DNA of 64,000 bases from Rhizodiscina lignyota (taxonomy: Eukaryota > Ascomycota > Dothideomycetes > Aulographales > Rhizodiscinaceae). The stretch covers positions 2,762,453-2,826,452 of the forward strand of contig ML978122.1 of the NCBI GenBank assembly GCA_010015805.1, given 5' to 3'. Below, in pieces: positions 47,108 to 58,600 of the stretch. The position numbers were made by a program, and so were the translations under genes. Position 1 is the stretch's first letter. Every line of letters begins with the position of its first letter. The notes below the pieces were generated by a model. The model saw only the letters and a list, made by a program, of their open reading frames with translations. It was not told the origin of the DNA and ran no database searches.

Positions 47108-48217
47108 TTATCCAGCATTAGCCTCCTTTAACTGCTCGGCACTAGGATCCGATAGTGCATCATGAAACCTGCGACTAGCATGCTCGGTAACCGCACGAGC
47201 GTCGTGTCTCGCTATGTCATCTGCATCCTCCCGCACCGCTTCTTCTTCTTCTTCCACTTCATCACCCGCCATCGCCAGCTCCGCTCGTCTCGACCGACCA
47301 GTCCACAACTTTTCTAAATCAATATCCTCTCTTCTCTCTTCCGTAAACATCTGCACCGCCAACGTGACCTTGTCACTTATCTCATCAAATCCCACCAGAT
47401 CTTCCCGTTTCGGCACGCTGCTGTTCCAGTTCGGTGATGGTTGAATTCCATCCACCAGCACGCAAACCCATCCCGATCTCAACTCTTCATTGCTCTTTGT
47501 ATCCATAGCACCGACGTTCGCCATGAGTCTTGTCCGTCGTGCCTGGCGTCTCATGCGGATCTTCAGCTCCCCTCTTCCCATCAATCCATCTGCGTGCGCG
47601 CGGAGCTTGTGCGTGCTCCGCAGGTATCTGCAGAAGCGGTCTGCGGAGACGTGCAGATGCTTCTCGCTTCTCGCCGAGCCTATCACCATAATGAGATTGG
47701 AGCCCAGAGCTGGTGGGGGATCGAGATTGCGGAGGTCTAAGAGCGAGAGATCATCCAGGCCAAGGTCGACAGAAATGTGATCGAGCAATGTCTGTAAGAT
47801 AGGAGGTGGTTCAGAGGGCAGGTCGGGTAGACGTTGGCGGTCCGTCAGAGACCGTGATTGCTCATCTTTTTGGGACTCCTGCTCTTGAATGCGAAGGTAC
47901 CACGGCAGTGATGAATCGGTCATGGAGGATGGAGGATCCGGCGTTTTATTTGGGTTCCATTCCACTTTCACTTCGACCTCTTTAACTCCCGCTAGCCCAG
48001 GGTTGCTCTGATCTCTCAAGAACCCATTGTCAGAACCAAGATGCCTGGATACAGACAGAGTGCGAGACTGCGATGCTGCAATTGCGCGTCGTAAGGGAGC
48101 CGGTGGCACAGGAGTGAATTCCAGGCCAGATAGAGATGCAAGACTGCGGTATAAAGCCGTGCGGCAGTTAACACATTGTAAGGCCGAGTTGGTAGCCCTA
48201 GAGAGCGCCATAGCCAA
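47108..48217 (-). CDS. ATP25: ATP25-like mitochondrial protein (RsfS/Iojap domain)
   Basis: A single exon of 369 residues. The N-terminus (MAMALSRATNSALQC onward) is Arg/Ser/Ala-rich without early acids, fitting mitochondrial import. The core (ILQTLLDHISVDLGLDDLSL, LLDLRNLDPPPALGSNLIMV, SARSEKHLHVSADRFCRYLR) is the ribosomal-silencing-factor-like domain of ATP25, and LPWYLRIQ before it is also typical. In yeast, ATP25 is cleaved: the N-half helps assemble the Atp9 ring and the C-half stabilises its mRNA. This protein stops after the first module and an acidic tail (EVEEEEEAVRED), short of the roughly 600 residues of the yeast protein, and no continuing exon was found downstream. It is divergent from NMD3. 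Confidence 0.85.
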   Translation of the reverse strand: MAMALSRATNSALQCVNCRTALYRSLASLSGLEFTPVPPAPLRRAIAASQSRTLSVSRHLGSDNGFLRDQSNPGLAGVKEVEVKVEWNPNKTPDPPSSMTDSSLPWYLRIQEQESQKDEQSRSLTDRQRLPDLPSEPPPILQTLLDHISVDLGLDDLSLLDLRNLDPPPALGSNLIMVIGSARSEKHLHVSADRFCRYLRSTHKLRAHADGLMGRGELKIRMRRQARRTRLMANVGAMDTKSNEELRSGWVCVLVDGIQPSPNWNSSVPKREDLVGFDEISDKVTLAVQMFTEERREDIDLEKLWTGRSRRAELAMAGDEVEEEEEAVREDADDIARHDARAVTEHASRRFHDALSDPSAEQLKEANAG

Positions 48218-48480
48218 ATTGTAGAGTGGTGGTTCGAATTACTTCTCCATTGCGCTCCTGAGCAGAAAAGTTCGGACGGAAGACGTGAAGTCGGCAAAAA
48301 TGTCGCGCCACTTCTGCGCTCAAGCCACACATTCAGCGCCACATATCCCCGCCACGCCACTGGCGTCGATTGACAGGGGTCTTCCACAAATCTGTGAATC
48401 GCATTTTGAAGGCAAACATCTACAACATCTCCATTCTTCGACATATTCCCTCCAAACCCTTTCACTACACCGCCGCAGCC
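48218..48480. promoter_or_regulatory. Shared divergent promoter region ATP25/NMD3
   Basis: 263 bp between the two start codons. It is open in the NMD3 frame from an upstream ATG at 48370, but the downstream ATG at 48481 gives the usual NMD3 start. Confidence 0.5.
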
Positions 48481-50071
48481 ATGGATTTGGACGGACCAGT
48501 AGCATTTCAGCCAACGGCTTCAAATCCTGCAACGTACGCTATGATCGACTCTTTACTTGGCTCAATGCTAACTTCAACTTAGAATCCTCTGTTACAACTG
48601 CGGCGCACCGATAGACGGCACTTCCTCAGCTGGTGCATTATGTAGCGACTGCGTCAAGCTCGAAGTCGACATCTCACAAGGCATACAAAGAGAAGGAACG
48701 CTCCATATGTGCCGAGATTGCGATCGATGGCTGTCGCCTCCCAATCAATGGGTCGTTGCGCAACTGGAATCACGAGAACTGCTGGCGTTATGTCTCAGGA
48801 AACTGCGAGGGCTGAATAAAGTGCGAGTCATAGATGCGGGATTCCGGTGGACAGAGCCGCATTCAAGAAGGGTCAAAATCTACATCACTATCCAGCAGGA
48901 GGCGTTCCAAGGCACCATACTACAACATACCTTCGAGGTCGAGTTCGTCCAAGCCTACCAGCAATGTCCTGATTGCGCCAAATCCTATACGCACAATACC
49001 TGGCGTGCTGTCGTCCAAGTACGACAGAAGGTCCCCCACAAGCGTACATTCCTCTACCTCGAACAGCTCATCCTCAAGCACTCCGCGCACAAAGACGCTA
49101 TAAACATCAAGGAGGTGCATGATGGTATCGACTTCTTCTTTGGACAACGAAATCATGCTGAGAAGTTTGTCGACTTCCTTAGCTCCGTCGCGCCGGCCCA
49201 TGTCAAGAAGTCGCAGGAGCTGATATCGATGGACATCCACACATCCACCAAGTCATACAAATTCACCTACTCGGCGGAGATAGTACCGGTATGTAAGGAC
49301 GACCTTATCGCACTTCCAATCAAGCTTGCCAGAGCCCTTGGGAACATCGCCCCCCTCGTACTTTGTCACAGAGTCGGGACCGCTGTCAATTTCATAGACC
49401 CAGCAACACTTCAAACTACGGACCTTCAACCCAAGCAGTATTGGCACACGCCCTTCAGACCGCTCGCAGACGTCCAAGAGCTCGTCGAGTTCATAGTGCT
49501 GGACATCGAGCCTCTCGGCCCTGCAAAGGGACGTTTCGTACTGGCGGAAGCAACCATAGCTCGGGCAGCAGACCTGGGCGTTAATGATACAACGTACTAT
49601 GTGCGGACACATCTGGGCGGCGTGTTGCACCCAGGAGACTCAGTCATGGGATTCCATCTCACAGGCACCAACTTCAACAATCCTTTATTCGACGACCTAG
49701 AGAACCACAAGCAGTATTCCTCGCAGATCCCCGACGTCGTGCTAGTGAAGAAGTTCTACGCGCGGAAGAAGAAGAGCAAGACGCGAAACTGGCAGCTGCG
49801 GCGTATGGCGAGGGAGGAGGGCGATATGCTGCCGCGGAAGCAGGATCAGGATAGGACGGAGCGCGACTATGAGATGTTCTTGAGGGATGTGGAGGAGGAC
49901 GAGGACATGAGGCAGATGATGAGCGTGTACAAGGCGCAGAAGAAGGCGCAGAAGGAAGAGATGGAGGTGGATGGTGAGACTGAGGCTGGCAGTGAGGATG
50001 AAGGCATTCGAATACCGATGGAGCAGTTGCTGGATGATTTTGAGGGGATGGGAATTGAGGATGATAAGTAG
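48481..50071 (+). CDS. NMD3: 60S ribosomal export adaptor NMD3
   Basis: Two exons (48481-48533, 48583-50071; 49-nt intron) give 513 residues beginning MDLDGPVAFQPTASNPAT. NMD3 binds the pre-60S subunit in the nucleus and recruits exportin Crm1 for export to the cytoplasm. The N-terminal treble of CxxC zinc pairs is present: ILCYNCG, LCSDCV, MCRDCDRW and QCPDCAKSYT. Conserved blocks include NQWVVAQLESRELLALCLR, GIDFFFGQRNHAEKFVDFL and YWHTPFRPL. The C-terminus has a basic ARKKKSKTRNWQLRRM patch and an acidic end with MEQLLDDFEGMGIED, consistent with nuclear localisation and export signals. Length as expected. Confidence 0.97.
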
Positions 50072-52078
50072 ATTTGCATTTGATACGGCTTTTACATGTG
50101 TCATGAGCACTCATGATGAGAATGAGGATATGTCTCAATGACCCAAGCGAATGAAAAATTCTCCTGAGTATTTCTCCGCACAGCATCGAAATTTGAAGAC
50201 ATGTGCCCAGGCGTGATCACTCGTATTTGAAAGACTTGGTACTATTCAGGGGCTGAGGGCTTACCATCCTTCAAGCCATTTCCCAGTTGTGGAAGATATG
50301 CGGTACTACTTTCACTCCAGAGCAATGGACATTTGCAGCCTTACTTCCTGAGGCACCCATTTCAGGCAATCCTGAGGCATAAAGGCTGGGACCGGTACGC
50401 TCGATTGAATTTCGTCTGTGCTCGGACTTCGCAATCCGCCCAAGAAGAGGATGTGGCTCTGTCTCCTCAGGCCACCAAGGGCGCAGACCCCAAACGTGAT
50501 CGTGGTCTAGTTTACGGAGCTTCATTTCGCATTTGCTTTGGAATCCGGTACTTCGTACAGCGAGCTGTATACCTAATCAAAAGAATACGCACGCTGAGGA
50601 CGGCCTGGCGATGACGGTTGCTGCGCCTCCTTCGCAGAGCATGGATACAGGAACATGAGTTTAGCGTGGAGATGCGACGGCTAGCATCTCGCATCCCGCG
50701 CGCAAAGTGAACGTGCGACTCCGCTCTCCTTTCCGCAGTCGGATAGGGAGCGATTGGTCGGAAGAAATATAGAGGACAGTGTGCGCGCAAATGTGCCGTA
50801 TATGTCCTAGGGAGAGGTTGTGGCTGGCGATGCCAACCAACTCGGCCGGGTTGAGACGACTGGGGCTTGACCGATCTGTCTCGCGCAATGTTCCTTATTC
50901 AGCTCTTGGAGTTTTCCTCAGCCCATGTAGCTGGCAGCTACTCCTGCCAGGTTTCCGTCGGTAACAGACGTCGTTGTGCTTCTCCGCCAGTATGCGCCCG
51001 GACATGTGCCACAATGTACAACCAAAGTACAAGTAGACTGTTTCAGAGGCGGCCAATGATGCCTCGCTGGAACAAGGTAACGCCCAGCTGTACAAGCCGC
51101 GGCCGAATGAGAACAAGCGACTGCAAGAAAGCCCAAGAGAATGACGGACCTACGACAAGCTTCCTCCATTGGTCTTATGCTGTCATACCAAGACCGCGCT
51201 GCATAATGTGAGCCCGCCATTCGTTTTGCAGAAAAAGCAGGAAATGCTGCCTGCCACGTCGCATGTTGGGTCGATGATGCGCTGCCTCTGTGAGCTCACA
51301 TAATGAAGGCGATCTGGCTCCCAGGCTGTGATATTCGCGCCATAGTAACAGTCGCCCATTGACCGTCTCATCGCTCTCGACAAGCCACATCGGTGTCGTC
51401 ACGTCACGAACACGCACGAAGGCGGGACGTGAAACTGAGGCGGTGCGCAGCCGGTGCCACCAGTGCAAGGAGACAACCGAAATTCGTGGCGCCAGTAATT
51501 GGCTCCTCTCGCCGATCCTCCAGCTTGTAGCCATCGCAAGGGGAAACTCAAATTTCTCTTCTTCAACCTCGCTGCTGCACTGCCCTCTAGGCTTCCAACA
51601 TTCCTGTGGCCACGGGCGAGTACCGGAATCCCCACCTTCATATATCTTTGTTCTTGCGCGGCTGCACAAGGCTGAAGAAGGTCCATCGAAAACAATAGGA
51701 CAACAACTTTGGCCCCCCCGGTCCCTTTTACGCGCCAATACATTCGAAACGACCGAGCCATTGACGTCGACGCGTTCGAACATTTCCAGAATTTCTGCAG
51801 AGGAACAACTCAGCGGCTTTCGAAACAAACTTCGGCGACTCAGCAAATAATATATCGCGTTGTTTGCGGTGTTGGTTGCTGTGACTGCCTCGCATTCTCC
51901 AACAATCCTCTGCGCTGCGCCCTACCTACTAGCAGCAACCTGACACGATGCGTAAGTCTGCCTCCGCCCTGTTGCCTGACCTACTTAGTGTCCCATACGC
52001 CCGATTGCCTCGCCTTACCCCTCATTATTGCGCTATTTCGGGTGGTTCTATTGTGTTTACAGCTTCAATTAACTAACA
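50072..52078. other. Intergenic of 2 kb
   Basis: Downstream of NMD3 and upstream of the Ca2+/H+ exchanger. The longest ORFs (51175-51846 minus, 223 codons; 51359-51850 plus, 163 codons) overlap on opposite strands in a GC-rich, stop-poor stretch and have no domain or splice support. The last few hundred bases are probably the exchanger's leader, possibly with a leader intron. Confidence 0.4.
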
Positions 52079-53984
52079 ATGGCGTTTATAGACAAGTTTC
52101 GCTCCGCAGCGCGGCACGGTGCCTGGAAACAAGATGGGACTAATTTCAACCCATTCGCTAGAATACCCTCAAGACCGCAGAGAGCAGAAGGAGACGTGGA
52201 GCAGAATTTAGTACCCGATACGGCCTCGACACATTCGGAGAATTGTGCGCGAGATATTGAGGGACTGGACGCACCGAATCCTGGCCCGAAGAGAAGTGAG
52301 ACCGCACCGTCAAGCTCAGAGCCCACTTCGGCAGCAACACAACATCCTCCCGTTAACGCACTATCGGATTCCAGGGGCACAGATACCGAGAAGGGCGAAA
52401 ACGGCGCGCCATTAGAGAATGAGAAGACTGCTGTCGATGAGGGTGGGCCGAGGCAGAGAAAGAGACTTGGACAGATGGCGTCGTTCCAGGCGTTTGGCAA
52501 GAGGAGAAAGGATGACCTTGACAAAACCGAATCCGAGGATGAGAGCAAGAAGAGACTGCGCAAGAAGATTCCTATCAGAACGCAATTGAAAGCGGTGCTC
52601 TATCCACAATGGCTGACCATCAACTGGCTTCTGGTTCTTGTTCCCATCGGTATTGCCGTAGCGCAGGTCGACAGCATACCTGCGATCGCTGTCTTCGTCA
52701 TCAACTTCCTGGCCATTGTTCCGTTGGCTGGAATTCTTAGCTATGCGACCGAGGAGATTGCGATGCGTGTCGGCGAGACCCTCGGTGGTCTCCTCAATGC
52801 GTCTTTTGGGTAAGTTGATCGTCGTTTCATTATTATAGCGAGCTATTATTGACTAATTCAAACAGTAATGCCGTCGAACTGATTGTTGGCATCATCGCCC
52901 TGGTCAAGAATGAGGTCATCATTGTCCAGACTTCTCTCATTGGCAGCATGCTATCCAACCTTTTGCTCGTCATGGGCATGTGCTTCTTCTTCGGCGGTAT
53001 GAACCGCCTGGAGCAGAACTTCAACGTCATTGTCGCGCAGACAGCAGCTTCTCTCCTTGCCCTGGCGTTTGGCTGTCTCATCATCCCCACCGCCTTCACG
53101 TGGGGCGTGGGCGGCTCGTCAAAGACCAACTCGGATGAAAAGATCTCCAGAGGAACGGCGATTATCATGCTTATCGTTTACATTTCCTATCTCATCTTCC
53201 AGCTCAAGACCCACAAGGAGATCTACAACACCCCCAGCGAGAAGGTCGAGAAGCGCAAGGGCACGAACAAAGACGAGGGCGAGAGCATTCAAGCACTCAT
53301 GCGCGCGGGCGCTGGCCAAGCCGCTATTATTGGAGGCTCGATCAATCGCGAGAATCTTGTTCATCCCGTTGAAGAGGACGAAGAGGACCCGCAGCTGAGC
53401 CTCGTCGGCGCCATGGTCACTCTCGCTGGCAGCACAGCGCTTGTCGGAGTTTGCGCAGAGTTCCTCGTCGACAGCATTAACAAAGTCACTTGCCAGTATC
53501 ACGTCTCGCAGTATTTCGTCGGTCTCATTCTCCTGCCGATCGTCGGTAATGCCGCCGAGCATGCTACCGCGGTCACTGTAGGTAAGTTTTTAAATCCAAC
53601 TCAACCAATCATGACATAAAGCTGACAGCCCAAAATCCTGCAAGGATAAGATGGACCTAGCGATAGGCGTAGCAGTCGGCAGTTCCATGCAAATTGCGCT
53701 CTTCGTACTCCCACTGATGATCGTCCTCGCCTGGATCATTGGCGGCAGAGATCTCACGCTCGTCTTTGACGATTTCCAGATTGCTGTCCTGTTTGTTGCC
53801 GTACTTCTGGTGAGTGACAGAATGAGCCGGTGGCTCGTACAGATACTCACCTCAACAGGTCAACTATCTGATATCTGACGGGAAATCCCACTGGATGGAG
53901 GGCGTGTTGCTCATGTCTCTCTACATTATTATCGCGACGTGTTCGTGGTTCTATCCTACCCCCGCGGACGAGAACCAGTGCTGA
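52079..53984 (+). CDS. Vacuolar-type Ca2+/H+ exchanger (VCX1/CAX family)
   Basis: Four exons (52079-52809, 52866-53581, 53622-53809, 53859-53984) sum to 586 residues. A long polar N-terminal tail (about 165 residues) is followed by CAX membrane helices in two halves. Each half has the cation-selecting signature: LLNASFGNAVELIVG (near 243) and LPIVGNAAEHATAVTV (near 475). An acidic loop with EEDEEDPQ lies between. Such exchangers drive Ca2+ (sometimes Mn2+) into the vacuole using the proton gradient. The third junction is odd: the natural-looking 59-nt intron (CTGAC branch point, CAAG acceptor) would give a stop. Frame is kept only with a 40-nt intron ending ATAAAG at 53621, which inserts about five residues before KDKMDLAIGVAVGSS. 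The last exon ends FYPTPADENQC. Confidence 0.9.
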
Positions 53985-55669
53985 GCGCGCTCACTCTGTC
54001 TCCAAACACCGAGCTCCACGCTCAGGGAGTATCGCCAATCGAGAATGGCGAAAAAGTGTGGGCCATCATTCCAACATCTTGCACTGTTGAGATGTGTGGT
54101 GTCTTCACTCCATACAGATTATAATTATTCAGGCTGTGCTTTCTCTATCAACAGGGCTTGGGGAACATCAAGGCCAGCTTTCTAAGATGCCCCAGCTAGT
54201 GTTTAAGGAAAGCAAGACTCATTATTCTGCACTCGCTTCGACCAATTACTGAGCGGCAGATTCTGATTAGAAGCACCAAGGTTACAAGAGATACCCAAAA
54301 TCGGCGTTTGAATTGAACAAGCAGGGGAAATGAGCAAACACAGGCTGTCGTTACTGCACTCATCAGGTGTGATATGGCGTTTTTATGAGTTTTCGGACAG
54401 CCATACCATGGTGTTTCGGTCTATTCGATTTCACGGCTGGCTTTCTCCTTTGTAAAATTTCGGATCGAGACTTTGCATTCTGAGGCGACTCAACGTGTAC
54501 ATATGGCGATGGTCCTCTTTGTAATCTTTATATTTTGTCTTCAGACAGAGTGTCTCGGATTGTTATGCATGCCGGTGACAATGAAATGGTCGATGAAGAG
54601 ATTGAGTTGGACAGTAATCAGGTGAGTCAATGTTTAGAAGATGCTTATATTCGTAAGCTAACGCCTAATTTCATGGAGCTCATCACCCTTCACCACGGGG
54701 ATCTTTGTTAAAATGCCATGCATCGAGCAGAACCCCGTGAGCGTAGAATGCGCGCTGCACTCTCGATCCCACAATTGAAATCCAACTGCACATGTGAAGA
54801 TTGGATGGCATTTAGCATTAGGTGTATCAATTTCTCATTCCGCAAAGAGTTTTAGACTGGACGTTGCCGTAGAGCTCGCGCAAGATCATGCTCTGTCGAG
54901 ACAACTCCTACAAGACTCTGTATAAGCCAAAGTTTGTCTCGATGCGAACTTCGATCCTAGCGACTTTGAGATAAGCATTCACTTCATCGCAGAGACGGAA
55001 CTTAAAATGATTCGCACCTTGACCTCTCGTTCTCACTGGTTCAAGCTCAAACTTCCCCATTTCCATTCACTGCCTCTTCAGATTCTTCCGCCGCAAGATC
55101 CTATGAGATCTTATTAGCTTTTCGGTCTTTCTTCCGATCCATCTTATTTGCGCCTACATAAAGCTCTACAACCAGCTTCGATCCATCTTTCCTCAATAAA
55201 CTCTTTTGCATCAATCTCCTTGACAACTTCATCTCGTCCCTTAACTTGCTGTCGTGCAAAGACGGACTTGGTCCTATCACGGCAATCCAAATCAATCATC
55301 AACATCACTCGAACATTCATCAGCGACTGCAATTCACCTCAAAACCCAAGAACTTCCAACTTCAAATCAAGGTATGTAGCAGTCATGTGCATACCACAAA
55401 CCTTTCAAATTGCACAACATCTTTCGTGCCTTCCTCAATCAAGAGCAACGTTTCTCACCGCCGGATCAATATCGGATCAACGCCCAAGCATTGCCTATGT
55501 ATATATATCCCCCTACCCTTCCCTATTTCCTTCCACCAAACATCTACCAAGCATCTATCTTTTGCCTGGCAATCCTTCCTTCTTCTCTTCTTCCTTCTAC
55601 TGCCCTTCCATTCCAACCCATCTAACACTATCACAGCACTAAGTCATTGATACATCTTCGAGCAGCAAG
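53985..55669. other. Intergenic and long CT-rich leader of SNF2 gene
   Basis: About 1.7 kb without a supported gene. From about 55300 the sequence turns strongly C/T-rich with little G, typical of a transcribed leader, and a GTATGT donor at 55373 could start a leader intron. Upstream ATG frames of 71-164 codons in this part are composition-driven and not called. Confidence 0.45.
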
Positions 55670-58600
55670 ATGCCGCCCTCTCAGGAGCCCGGCCCTTCTG
55701 CAGAGGATGACATCCATTCTCAAGCTCCCGACGTCAATATGGGTGGCAATGATAACGAGCACGATCACTCGCTCATCGTTGATTCACACACTGATGTCCA
55801 GATGACGAATGCTGAAGGTGGCGACTTGCCGCGCAGCATGGCGAATTCAAACTTGCAGGACAACCCGACCGACAATGGCATTGTTCCAGAGAGTGGTGAA
55901 ACAGCCGAAAAGAGCAGTGCTCCTTTGAGCACGATGGGAAACTCTGATGATACAGCAATCAATGTCGAGACCTTCATCAAGTCTGAACCAGCCGAACCCG
56001 ATAGACGTGTCTTCGACTTCACTCCATTCATCATGTACCCCAACACCATTGACACACCGATTGTACTTGACGAGGACGACGATGTTCCAATGGCCGAAAC
56101 TGCAGCACCGCAGGAGAGCTCCTCCACAGAAGTCATTCCTAATGCTGAGCCAGACACCAACGTCGAACCGCATGTCTTCAACCTTGGCAAGTCAATCCTT
56201 CGACCTTCTAGCAAGCCCAAAGAGGGCGCATCCAAAGATGACACGCCTAAGGATGATATGCGCAGCAAACTCAGGGAAGCTCAGCGCATGATGGCCAAGA
56301 AGCTCGAAGCTAAGCGGGCTGCTGAGGCCCAAAAGGCTACAAGCGCATTGAACGACACCGAAGAAGACATGGGAAATGGCATGAATGAGGCAGAAGTGGA
56401 CCATAAACGACTCTGCAAACTGTGGAAGAAGAAGGAGAAAGCCTACAAAAAGAAGGAAGAGAAGGGCTTGACGACCTTTGATGAGGAGATTGATTTCATG
56501 AAGGCCCAGAAGGAGGAGAATACTCGAGTCCGTCGCTTCGAAGAAGATCGTGAGAGAGCAGACGAAGAGCGCCAAAATCAGTCTCGCGAGAGTTCGGATG
56601 ACGAGATATTTGTCGGTCCTTCCAGAGTGGCCGGAGTCAGACGCTCCTTTAACGCTACGATTGCTTCTGATGACGATAATGACGGCTATGTCGATAATGA
56701 AGACGACGTCCTTGAACGCAAGCGGCAGCGTGTGCAGGAGCAACTCCGGAAACCAACCAGAATCCCGCGACTTGTGGAAGCAGAAGCTCTGTCAGCTTTG
56801 CTAGACGACGAACGCGGTGAGCCAGCGGAGTCTTCAAAGAAGGGTAAGAAGAACACATCACCGAGAAAGAGCAAGGCGAAAGGCAACGATGATCCGGATC
56901 CTTCAAATGCCAAGAGCAACTCCAAGAAAAACGCATCTACCACTGCAGCGAAGGGCAAGAAGAAGCAGGGCCGTACGCAGAAAGACAAGCCGGACAATCC
57001 GCAAAGCAATCCGCTTGGAAATGTCGAGTCTCTGCTGACCTCGAACATCTTCCGCGACGCCGAAGGCAATGAGAATCTTGAAGCCCAGCCTACTTTCACA
57101 TCGGGTACCAGGGACAAGGCGCTGAGAGAGTTGCTCGCCGGCCTGTCGAAAGAGGAGCGCAAGACCGCAAACGTGGACAAAGCATACTTGCAGGCTGCTT
57201 GCAAAGACTTCGTCGGTCAGCGTTCTGTCATGGCGATTGGCCATGACAAGAATCCCGACGGAGAGACAGGCTGGCAGGTCAGAGGAATGACATGTGTCCT
57301 CAAACATTACCAACTGCTTGGTGCCGCCTTTATGAGGCGCCGAGAGCGTGGTGACGACCAACCACCTGGGGGATTGTGCGCGGACCAGATGGGCTTGGGA
57401 AGTGAGTTTACCAGTATTATACACATTCTCGATTTTCAGCATGGCTAACTCCTACACAGAGACGATAATGATGCTCGCCAACATAGTCAATGGCCGTGTC
57501 CCACCCAAGAGCAAGGAGCCCAGAACTACTCTAATCGTAGCTACTCCAGCACTCATCAACCAGTGGGGCGAGGAGATTGCCAGACACTGCAACATGAAGG
57601 GCTTTGAGGTAAGTAATATCTTGTCCAGCACATTGAGTCTGTTGAAATTTCACTAAGTCATTTAATAGGTTATTAAATATTGCGCTGGACACAAGATCAA
57701 CAGTACGAACATAACGACGATCCTCGAAACGTTTGACATCGTTCTTACCACCTATTACGAGGTGATGAGAAGCTGGCCAAAAGTTGAATACCCGGCACAC
57801 ATCATGACTGCGGAAGCCAAGGCGGAGTATAAGCGCGAGTATATCATGGAAAACAAAGGCCCTCTGCACCAGATCCACTTCCAGCGCATAGTGCTTGATG
57901 AGGCGCAAGCAATTAAGAACCGGCAGTCTCGAACCTTCCTCGCCTGTAAAGGACTTATGGCCAAGCATCGGTGGGTCATCAGCGGTACGCCTCTGCAGAA
58001 CTCCGTGGAGGAGATCTATCCGTACTTCAAGTTCCTGCGCGTACCCCACTCAGGCAGCTATCGGGTCTTTAAGCAGAACTTCCTCGGAGACGACGATCCG
58101 GACAAGCAGGCACGTCTGCAGCAATTTCTGAGCAAGGTGCTCCTTCGGCGCACGCACACCGACCGTCTGTTCGGCCGCCCACTTGTCAAGTTGCCGGCAG
58201 CCTCTAACAAAATCCATTGGATCAAGTTCAACGACCTGGAGCGAAATGTCTATGAAATTGTCAGACGACGTATGATTCAGCGGATCAACACATATTCGAA
58301 GAATGATGAGCTGGAGAAGAAGTATCACAATGTGTTGGTGATGCTGCTGAGGCTGAGACAGTTGACTGGACACATCATCTCTATTGAGGAAGTGTTGCGC
58401 GATTTACTTGGTAAGTTATCCTAAGCTACAAATATGAGATAATCATGCTAACCTGCTCCACTCATTTAAATAGAGTTCGAGGACCATGAGCGCCTCAAAG
58501 AGCTGGCTGAGGAATACGTAAACCCGAACACGGCCAAAGACCATAGAGAACAGATCGAGCACCTGCGCCACGTGCTTAAAAAGCAGGATATGATAGAGCA

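Noticed and set aside
51175-51846. 223-codon minus-strand ORF upstream of the Ca2+/H+ exchanger
   Set aside because: Overlaps a 163-codon ORF on the other strand in a stop-poor GC-rich stretch; no domain, no introns, and neither reads as a convincing protein.
55148-55642. 164-codon ORF in the leader of the SNF2 gene
   Set aside because: C/T-rich leader sequence produces Ser/Pro/Leu strings; probably untranslated, perhaps containing a leader intron.
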